NCBI GenBank assembly: GCA_903813345.2
Contig: CAIIXF020000009.1
Location: 34,196,740-34,260,739, forward strand
Length of the DNA stretch: 64,000 bases
Origin: Owenia fusiformis
Lineage: Eukaryota; Annelida; Polychaeta; Sabellida; Oweniidae
Direction of reading: 5' to 3'
The translations under genes and the position numbers were made by a program. This document shows, piece after piece, positions 12,101 through 24,100 of the stretch. Every line of letters begins with the position of its first letter. Position 1 is the stretch's first letter. Under the pieces are notes generated by a model, which did no database searches, was not told the origin of the DNA, and saw only the letters and a program-made list of their open reading frames with translations.

Positions 12101-15100
12101 AATCTCCAATGACTGAAGCTGCATCTTTTTCTACATTTCTTGGTAAATCAGACATTGTTGAATATGTTGGAATTGTTCTTCTGCTGGCTTCCTCGTGTCT
12201 TAAGTTTCTAGTTTGATTTTGTGGTTTAATGGCTACTGGGGTTGCAGTCTTAGTTTGATGAACAGGTATGTATGTATTACTTGAAATTTGTTGAATGTTT
12301 ACTGGATTTAATGTTGTGAATGTCTGCTGACCACCACCTAAAAATAATAATTAAACATCAATAATCATTCATATATAATAAGATAAAAATTAGCATGGTT
12401 TTTAAGACTGACACATACCATATATTAATACAGTAAGGCCTGTCTACAGTGAACTATATTTGCCCCATCTATTGAGAAAACATTAATATGAGCAAAGTGA
12501 TGAAAATATGCAAACATATACCAGTGGAGACGATAACCCCATTTAACGTGAAGTACGGCAATTGCCATGTTGCACGACAATTGACGTGAAATTATGAAGC
12601 ATAAGTGCGCATGTCAATAGATAATAACGGCAATTGCCGTCATGTCCGTCAAGTTACATGCAATATTTTGCACGGCAATTGACGTGCATACTATTATCTT
12701 GTAAAAGTTTCACATATTATCGGCAGGACAACAGGCAGTTATAAACTGGGAAACTAGTGGGTAAATCATGATCTGCATCGTATGTAATAGTTACAATCAT
12801 AAACATTTGCTATTGTCCGGGTTGCATTTTGAACTAACAACTATTATGATGTGCTTACGTCAATGTTTACAAGAAATATTTATTCAACAGCAAACCGGAA
12901 GTAAACAAATGATGGAAAGAAAACTTAATAAATTCTGATCTAATGAGGATAGGAATTTAAATTGTTCAAAATTCATTTAAGGTAATCATTAGATAATTGT
13001 AAAGAAGGTTTAAAAACTAAATCCAGCCAGAAAAAACGAAAAATTCGGCAACACACCGAGGTTAGGAAAACACTTCCGGTCAAAAAGAAGAGGGAAAGTA
13101 GACCCCATTTTAGTGATTTCCAGTGGTCTTTTCTCGGAATTGGGGCTCACGTTGTGTTAAGAGATTAAAATACCATTGGGTCAGTACCAATTTAGTCGTA
13201 AAACCCGTCTGAAAGACGATATCTAGACAATTAAAGGAGTATTAGTAATTCCAATATGGCGTTTTTCTAGTATTAGTGAGAGGTTACTTTGATTAGTTCT
13301 AGCGCAAAATCCCCACATAGGATTGCGAATTCCTGCATACAAGTGCTAGATTAGATTAAATACTTGAAGAAAATGCAATAAAAAGCGTTCCATCGATCGA
13401 TTTAGACTTTCCAAGAATGCAAGTTCGGTGGTGACTTCATTGGTTCGTAACATTGACAGAAAATTCACAAGATTGAACGGCATTTTTCTCCACAATTTTG
13501 GAATGAAATACTTCCCTTGGATTTATTATATCATTAATGTTTACCAAAGTATACGTACTATAAAAGACATATTACTTAGATGTATATATATTAAACACTA
13601 GGTCTTCTAATTAACCTGGTGTTTAAATTACGAATTACAATGGACATTATGCTTATTGGCGTGATTCACGTCAATTGACGTGCAAAATGGCAATCTCCGT
13701 GTTAAACGTTAAATGGGGTTATCGTCTCCACTGTATACGATGATATATGTCAAAGGTCCAAGTAAATATTAAGGTTACTCATTTCACTGGCCTTCCTTGA
13801 GTATGTTCATTTTAAAGCTCTCTTTTCTTCCAACTATTCTTGCAAATAATACTTACACAGTAATATAACAAAAATATACAATTGCTATCCAATACCTTGC
13901 TGCGTGCTGTCATACGTGCGCTTTAAATTACTGAATCCTCCACCAGATCCTGATGCACCTGAACCTTGAAAGTCACTACCACCAAAGCCTCCGCCAAAAC
14001 TACCCCCTCCTAAACCAAGAAAACATAATTTTAATTGCAATTTGATTGGACAATAGATCATGACACTCCACATACAATAGTTTTCACAAAATGTTTGGAC
14101 ATTTTTTCACAACATTAAATTGAATACAACACTGTGAAGTATACCATTTGTGACATTGTGACATCCAAGAAATTGATGATTTACAACATAAAATGAATAG
14201 AAGTCACATTTGAAACTAGAAAAACAGCAACTCCAAGGAGTAGCAAATCCCACCGAACAAAACATATTATGCTTATTATAGCTAGTGTAAATGTTGAAAT
14301 GTTTGTGCACTTTGTGATAGAAGCATGAAATTTGGCACAAAGTTAGTTTATACCATTGTGAACTGGGCATCATCATTTTTACGAAAATTGGCCTCCATCT
14401 TGAAATTCAGCCGCCATCTTGAAAATTATTTCTTGAACAGAGCTACTGTGTCCCTAGGCATAATCATATAAAATTTCAACCAAATCTGTTCACTGGTATT
14501 TGAGTTATCAAAGATTACGTTTTTTACGAAAAATTGCCGCCATTTTGAAATTAAGCGGCCATCTTGAAATTTTTTGGTCTAAGCATCATCATATAAAATT
14601 TGAACCAAATCCGTTCACTGGTATTTGAGTTATCAAAGATTACATATTTTTACGAAAATTAAGCGGCCATCTTGAAAATCTCTTTTTGTGCGAAACTCCT
14701 TTGTCCCTAGGCATCAGCATATGAAATTTGAACCAAATCCGTCAACTTGTATTTGAGTTATCAACGATTACATTTTTTAGGAAAAATGGCGGCCATTTTG
14801 AATTGAGCGGCCATATTGAAAATTCCTTCTAGAGCAGAGGTCCTACTTTCATAAGGCATAAGCCTATAAAATTTGAACCAAATCCGTCAACCGGTATTGG
14901 AGTTACCGCCCGGACACACGGACAAACGAACAGATGTAGGGACGGACGGACGGACGGATGTCATTTGTTGCTGCTGCATTAGTTTCTTCATTCATTGCCT
15001 TCTTTCTTTGTCTTGATTTGATTGTGATGTTAGTTATCTTTCTTCAGGGTCCACAGACTTGAGACTGTGCGTAGGTGGGTTAAACGTTTTGATCCGGCCA

Positions 15101-18100
15101 GAAAACTCTCCCCTTCCCCTTACTGATGTTCCTCTGTTGATCTGTCTTCTTAGTTTACCCTCTTTGCGGAGAATATACTGTTTCATATACATTTGTTAAT
15201 GTTCTCTTCTCTCATTAATTTTCCAGTGCTTCATGATGATATTCTCCTGCATATATGGACGGAGGGCTTCTCTATATCCCCCTCAAACTTCGTTCGGTGG
15301 GATAACAATGATGTCATGATAGAGAATCCAAAAATCAGAAAATCCTTGTCGTAATAACTGTTTGATTGTGCCAACAATCTGTCATTTTAAAAATTCTCAC
15401 CTGGACTTGAAAAATCACCACCGGGAAATGTCTTCTGTTTCTTTTTCTTTATTTCCTCTTTATCTGTAATAAATATGGAAAATTATATTACTTTATAACA
15501 CTATTCAACAGAACAAAGAAAATATTATTCTAAAGCTATCTTTATACAGTGAATACTGTAAAATGAAACACCTCTGTTAAGGGAACACTTTTCAGAGTCT
15601 CAATACCAACTGACTTAATGTTAAATGAACCTCTATAAGTAGAACACCTCTCAAGTGGAACACATTTTAGAGGTACCAAAGGTGTTCCACTTAGACAAGT
15701 CTTACTGTAGTATCAATATTTAGCGAAACATGGGAAAATGTTTTGATATGGTCAAAATTGATGATTTAAAAATACTGAATTCAAGTAAATTCTTGTACAG
15801 TCTCAATTCCTTTTTTCAAGTAATGAAATATGATATTGTACATGTACCTGTCATTATTATTCTTTTTATGTACATCTCAAGTCCGACTTTTAAATAATCA
15901 AATGCTGTGTTCAAATTATTTCAACTTTGTGATTCTTAAAACCTTTCCATATATATATATATAGCAGCAATATGTAATTTCTCTGAGTTTCAGGAAATTC
16001 CCTGAGTGTCATTGCACAGAGAAATCCTATTTTTGAAATTCATTACAATGGAAATTACTAACTTGCAGATAATCATCAAAAAATATTTTTTCCTAATTCC
16101 CTTAATTTCAAATTATACATACCTTCAGTGATATAAGGAGCATGAAAATTGAGATTGTCTAAAGAAATATGTACACACACAATAAGGAAGTTCTACCTAA
16201 ATCCACATTCAAAATAATTCCAAGAATTTGTTTTTCCTGTTTTCATAACTTTGAAGCATGATACGAAAAATCAAGTATGATATAATCCATTAACTGCACG
16301 AGAGTCTCATAATTTTCCACTGAATTGTAACCTATCAAACTGTATAATAAGCAAAATATCTATTTCCAGTGATGGAGTCAACATGATCAGTACAAGGTGA
16401 ATCAAACATTAAAATACCAATTGCAACATAACCACAAATATGCTGTATCACCCTGTATAATAGATATGGGAGGATATGATTTATATCCTATATAACAAAA
16501 CATGGGAATTCCTATAGAAGTAAATGATTTGCACAGAGTAAATGTTGCCCTGACTACTTTTGCCAAGTAATCAGGATGATACATGTATAGTATACTGATT
16601 AGCTATCTTAAGCTGATATCACTCAAGGCAATTGTACAGTAACATTTAAAAAGTGTATTTTTAACATTAAGTTTTTCAAGTTTTGTTCATAAAATGTTAA
16701 ATACAATATGTTGCTTGTTAATTGAGGATGTGATTTCTCAAGTATTTCTTAATTTATCAAAACATTTCATCGGCAAAAAAAGACATGAAATGATTTAATG
16801 ATAGAGACGATGAGGCAATACTTTATACAATGGGGATTTCCCTCTTAAGGTTCCCTTTCATATAATTTAGGTCTCTTGCCAATAATTTTGAGCAAACTTG
16901 TTCTTAGCAATGAAACTACAAAAAGGGGAATCCCCTAAATCAGCTCTATATGACTCATTCTAATTTTATGATGATATGATATTGAATCAATAAGTTTGAT
17001 CAATAAAACAATTGAGCAGAAAATGTAAATATTGCTGCTTCTTAAATTACTTATTTTATAAGTTCTATCAAGGTGCTACTTGAAGATCCAGGCACTTTCA
17101 ATTTTAACAACTTCCTTGTAAGAAAACAAAGGACCAATTGAAGCTTATGTTGACATAAACCTTTTGTTCTCTAGACAGCTAGCATAAAGAAGTACTAGTA
17201 TCATATTTCAAATCTCAAAATACATGAATCTGATCACTATCTAGATCTTCAGTATTTATCTTGAGAGTATACCGCTAGATTGAACAATCAAAACAAATCA
17301 AAGATTCGCTTTGCATCTGGTTCATTAAAATTCTCATATTTCTGTGCTCCTCACCAAAGCTCAAATACATGAAAATGTGACTGATAATGTGAAGATTAAT
17401 GAAATATATTACCTAGAGGTTCTGGGATATACGTAAATGGTTTTGGTTCACTTCGCTCCCCGTCTGATATACGCTGGAGCTGCAATTGAACGTTTTTTGC
17501 AGCCGGGATATTCTTCTGCCAGTAAGGGGGTGTCTTGAACACTATGGCGTACTGCAAAGCAAAAATGACCATGTAACACAATAACAGCGTAATAAATTTC
17601 AGAATGTTTGTATCTACAAAATGAAACCATTTCTCCAATGTTTAGAGAATCTGATGTTCAGTTTCAACCGTAATTTGTTCCCTAGTGTTGATGAATCTTT
17701 CTACACACAAGCAATCTGCATCGATTGTTAACAGTATTCACCTATAGGTGTCACTCATCACTAGAATGTATGATTCATAATTCAGTATTTAGGTCCTACC
17801 CAAGACTTTTAGGTTTTCAAGATGGCTGCAGATTGTACAATATGAGAGACCTGAACATACATGATCAACATTTACCACAGCAGTGTGTGGTTATCATGAC
17901 CTCAGGCAAGTATTAAATAGAAGGGGAATCCCCTTTTTATACAGTAAAACAACAATAAGTATATAAAAGAATATGAGGTGATTTTCATTCTATTGATTTA
18001 TGTGCTATTCATCACCAATGGTTTTTGGCAACAAATATACTCAATTGAAACTCAGTTAATAAAGTAATAATTCAGTTTTTTATCTAATATACTACACATT

Positions 18101-21100
18101 ATTTATACACATACAGTATATACATATGAATTCACATTATTCTTAGTAGAGAATTCAGGATTGAGAATTTCGTGTAGCTCAATTTATCATTTTATCAGTT
18201 GTAGGAATTTGAACTGATCTAATAAAATAAGAAGGCACAAGGCCAACATTTGAAAATGAAATCCAGTATATGCAACTACTAGTGTATCAAGTATGGCATT
18301 ATATGTTATATTTAAATTGAACAGCATGAATAAAATTAATAACAATTTACCCAAATTACTGTTAACATAATGTTATATTCTAATACGTCCCTTCATTAAC
18401 TATCATTTGATCATTTTTCATAGAAAATCTTAGTAGTACCAGTACATTATTGTATATGACACTTACAGTTCACCATATATGGATATAACCAATCAACTTA
18501 CATGTAAGAGCTTAAGTTATAATTTATGATCATTCAAATAGCACTTGACACATTACTTAGTAAGGTAACATTCTTTGTACCACCCTGTATAAACTTTAAA
18601 ACATTCCTCAGCTATTACTTCATGCTGATAAGTACCAAGTGCTACAGTGTGCCATGGAATTGTCATGAATGTGATATTTCTGTGTAAACAATTTATTGAA
18701 AAACTTGATATCAAAATCTGACAAATCAAAAATATTCTTAAAATTTTGAAATTCCCTATGTAGTTCCCTTGAACAGTCAAGTGAAAATATGAAAGATCTT
18801 TTTTAGTGTTTGACATCTTGATTTTTGGTGTTTGACATTTAGTTTTTTCTTGTTGAAATTGTTTTTTCAGTTTGAAACATGGATGAGACGTGTAATTTGA
18901 AATATCAAATACTAAAGATTAATAGACTAGATGCGAGTAGAAATAATCTTGATTTACGTCATTAAATATTCGAAATTCAGTCAAATTGATCTCATATTTG
19001 AAATCTGCATGTAAAAGTACATCTAGAAATATGGTTTCGAAAATTGTCTATCAAAATTTAATTTTTTTGAAAATGTGACTTCTTGCTCGGGTTGATTCCC
19101 CATAGACCCCATGCTACAAAATCACAAAAAGTGAATTATCTTCTCTTGTATTGGACAGATAACATTTTCTTTTACTGGACATATTTTAATTTGCATAACT
19201 ATGAGATACATAAGGGTTATATGAAAATTGAACCACGTAAATATATGTAATTTAAGTTAAAGGGAGCTTTCTACTATACCCGCCATGCTATCTGACCCGA
19301 AGGAGCCACCTGGTGGTGAATCTGGTAACTACCTACTCCCACCTGCGTTATTATTTGAATAAACATTACAAAATTGAACAAAAACTTTGAAAGTTTGAAG
19401 AAAGTTGAACAAAAAAGTTTCAATTGAAAAGTGAAAATTCAAAGAAGAAATATCAAATATCAAACATAAAATTGACAAAAATGGAATAGCCGTTAAAATA
19501 TGCCATGTGAATCAGTAAAGTTGTCAGTTGGTTGTTTTTGCATTAACAATAGAATAAATATTTGGGTTAACTTCTTTAAAGGGGTATTCCTTGCCAGACC
19601 ATCTCTCTCCTAATATGGTAGCTATAACCATATACATACTTTGCAAGTTTATCAAATAACAGAAAAATGTTTTGAAATGGTCAATATTGATCACTAAAAA
19701 ATGTAGTGCTCAATTCCAGTAGGCTGCCATCTTTTAAAATTTCACTCAGGAAGTGATGTCATCGACTCTCAACTTTTCATATAACATAGGTAAGGAGCTA
19801 TTAGAATTACTAAACCAGCTGAATATTTTTTTCAATTTGGTCTATGATTAAAATCCTTTTGATGATCTCTTCTTTAGTTCTAAGTTGACAACTCCTGAAA
19901 ATATTTTTACACAGAAGATAGGGGCTTTTTGTTTAGAAGTGATTTTGTACTTCTCTCCTATACTGTAATAGACAAGGTTATAACAGATGAGAGTCGATGA
20001 CATCACTTCCTGAAAGAAATCTGAAAAGATGGCAGCTTACTGGGAATGAGTACTACATTTTTAAATGATCAATATTGACCATATGAAAACATTTTCCTGT
20101 GTTTTGCTAAATATGTAAAGTATATATATGATTGTAGCTACCATATCAGGAGAGAAATAGTCTGGCAAGGAATGTTCCTTTAACTTTGTCAGGTATAGCC
20201 ATTCAATCCTTAAATAAGTGCTGTTACAAAAATATTAGAAGTCCTAACATGATCCTCAAAGGACAGGTATCGATATGGTGAACTGAATTCAACAATGTTT
20301 TTCTCTTAAACCATGGGCTTTCAATTAGAGTTCAATTAGAGTTGAAAGCCCATGCTTAAACCAATTACTGAAAACATTTTGTAAAAAAACACGGTCCTAT
20401 ATGTAATGTTGATTGATTGGCAACAATTTAATGCAAAAATTATTTATATATATATTACATAACTGTTTTTTTAACATTTTTTGTTTTTTAGTGTAATTGT
20501 TTTTTGTTCCTTTCTACCAATTCTTGAGAATGAAATAAAATGTCTTTCCGAACCTTATTGGAATAAAATAGCATATACATTGTACAACTCAATATTATAG
20601 TTATACAAAGGAAATTTAGGTTGATTTAACAAAATTTTGATATCTTCATCGAAATTGGTGCATTCTGAGCATTTCTGTGGCTCATTTTGAAGCTTTGATA
20701 TCAAGGTTTTTATCTTGTATTTCTTCAAGATTTCTAAAAAGATATTTCTGAACAACCAATTTTTTACATCAAAATCATGTATTACGTTTGTCACCACCAC
20801 CGTGCGTTGCCTGCTCCTTGCCTAGCGCGCAAAACATGTTGTTGTCCTGACACTTCAACCATGGTCTCCCGCAACACCACTCTTCTCTAAACTTGCGTTT
20901 CTTTGCTACTGACTGCATTATCTCTCACTTTTTATATTTTTCACATTTTTTCCATTTCCACTAGGACCGAAGTGAATCGGTGACACGCCCAATATTTTTA
21001 TACAATTGAACCGTACCTATGTAAAATTCCCCATTGCGGGAATCTTTTACTAGTCGTGTCATCAGCACAGGACAGAAGCAAATATTGAAAAACTTAAAAA

Positions 21101-24100
21101 TATTTTATCCCGACATAAAAGCATTTTTGAGATAGATAGAAGGAATGGATTACCGGGAAACTTTCGGCAGCTATTGGTAAGTTTACCACTAATTGATCTG
21201 TGCTCACGGTAGAATTTATTCGCCAAACTTGCGACTTACTTTGCGAAAATGTTTGCAACCCTTCACCAATTATTCGCAAATTGAGAGTGGTGAGCGTTAA
21301 TTCGGAACTCTGTCGGATAGATGTTTCATTTCATTCCGAACATATGATACCAAGAACAAATGAAGCGTCCGATGTGTTTTCTAAAACAGTATAGAGAAAA
21401 GTATATATCGATACCACTCCTTTGGTTTCATTCCCGAAAATATGTTGAAACTTATACATGTAAATGCAAACTGCAATATACGAATATGATGCTTTGTGAA
21501 TAAATCCGTGAGTATTTAATCTTTAACATGGTGCCACTATATCGTATACAATGACTATACAACTTATGAAAGAATACTCATCCCAATAGATAAAATGCTT
21601 TTATCTACATGTAGTATTACATTTGCATATATCTCCTATTATCCATACTGACTATGATGCTTATGATGGATTTCTCAATGTTTAATGTTGCATAGTTTGT
21701 TGATTAAAATGTAAGTATTTTGAACGCCATCATATATCAATTTGAGCATTCAATTCAATATGTATTTATTTATTTATAGCAGAGCATAGATTGCAGATAT
21801 CAGTATTCATATTTTCTTAAAACAGTATACCTGATAAAACTAACTTTTATCTAAGACAAGTGAGCTTTTGATTGAATAATAACAGTATTTATAATATATA
21901 CAGCAAATTAAGAGAAATATTTAAATTATTTACATTCATGATTACGCATTTGTATTCAGAACGTAATATAGAAGTTAAGTATAATGGAACTCCCATGACT
22001 ATATGAAACTCAAGTGATTCCCACAAATGAAATATATATATTCATCCCATACTTGGACGTGTTACAGGTACATAAAGCAGGTTTGTAAAAACCTATATTT
22101 TCATCAGCGGGCAGATAAAGCTTTATGTCACGCTACGTCATAATCGCCATTCGCATTTTGGTTAATTTTTGTAAAGTTCGCATGTTGGAAATTTTCTGAA
22201 CTGTGACCAATTGAACAATGTGAACCAGATGACGAAGATTGGTATTGGATAAACAGATAATACTATAGTCGGTTCAGATATATTGCGATTATCCCTTGGC
22301 CAATATAATATATCTACTCTCGGGACCTATGGCCCTCGGGCAGATATATCATATTTGCCTCGGGATAATCCCAATATCCTGAACCTCATATAGGATAATC
22401 TCTATATACATAAACGTTAAAATCGTAAATAAATAGTACCATGGGTACTTGGTGGGTTGTGATGTTATATGACATGGCCATTTTGAGATGAGACTTTAAT
22501 TTAATTATGAATATCAACATACAAAATGTCACTACCTGCCATTTGTTAGGGACACCAAACACCGACCACCGAACACCAACAAAAATAACTATAACAACAT
22601 GTCTCCACTTATTCATCTTTCAATGGACCATCCTTTGTGCCCAGGTTTGATAAATATATCACTTCTTTCAATTTTTAGAGTCAGTCTATGGGCTATCCCT
22701 TGTCTATTTAGCCTTTCACATTCTGTAAGTTTCTCCTAAATTCTTGCAGTATGAAGATAAAGGTCACTATAACTAAACTTCACCATCCTAAGTAATTGAC
22801 TCTGCCTCTTGGGTGATTTTTTGGGGCTTCATCCAACAGAATTGCACAAAGCGTTTAGAGGTGTGAGTGCTCACCCTTCAAGCTCTCTGGATGGTTAGGT
22901 CTATTGTATTATGCAGTTCCTTGTTTTCCAAAATTCCATGTGACTCTGCTTGTGCTATGACAAGACATGACTATCGGTAACCAACAGTCAAGGGCTGTTA
23001 TGTAACAGATGTGTTTAGTCATCCATAGATTCTATGTTTTTGAAAAGGAGGCTGTTGGCATAGATATAAGAAACATTTATTTCAGTTTTGGGCAGTTTTT
23101 TGGGACATTATGTTGTTTTGGGTGTCTGGGAAAGTAGTCCACAACTCATACAAACAAGGTATTTTACATCAAAATGTCACCACAACCTGCCATTTGTTAT
23201 AGATGCTGAACACCAACCGCCAATTCCAAACACAATCCATAAAAAGTTGGAGACTAATGTGTATGTATCAGTAAGTAAGGCTTCCTGGGTCTGTCTTGCA
23301 TGTATTAAATCATGATTGTAATACCCTAGAGGTCTTGCTCACCTTCATTTGTGGTAAACAGAATACATAGTACATGAAACATGTACAATATACGTACTTA
23401 TCCTTAATTGACCATTTGCGATCAGAATTCAAGAATTTTTATAATTTTTCATAGTTTATGGATACCGTTGTCATGTATTTCGTCTATTGGTATGATGTCA
23501 TAACATCATATTAGACATGATGGAAAGACAAAATGGCGAACAGGTGGCAGTTTTGAGCTTAAACGTTTATTGTTTCTTTCATGCAAACTATGTGTCAGAG
23601 TTTTACCAAGTATGTCGATTTGACTAGATCATGAATTTGTCTGTATGCATGTGAATTTTGATACTAATCATTGATAGCTATAAGGCCGCATCTTTTAAAA
23701 TTCTTGGGGCGCTTAACTGCTATCTAAATCATGTCAGTAAGATTTAGACTTGGCATGTGCTTAGAATGAATGTTGATCTAGTCAAATCGGACACTTTCAT
23801 GAAAAATAAATCAATATGTAGTACGAAATACAGAAGATAATGAAACAGCTACATGTACAGCAGTGTGGCCTAATTGTGATGTCACTACAAGATCGAATCC
23901 ATCCGGTGATCGCAAATCATCAATTTAAGTGAGATCATTTTCCTCAAACTGTGATCACTGTGATTTTTGTAAGAATAGGAAATTCCATTATCAGGATCAA
24001 TAGTTCATGTTGGAAAATCCAAGTATAAGTACCATCAGTGAATGATTTAAAAAAATGACAGTTAGTATTCAGTGGGCTTACAAGATGATTTCCTATGCTC

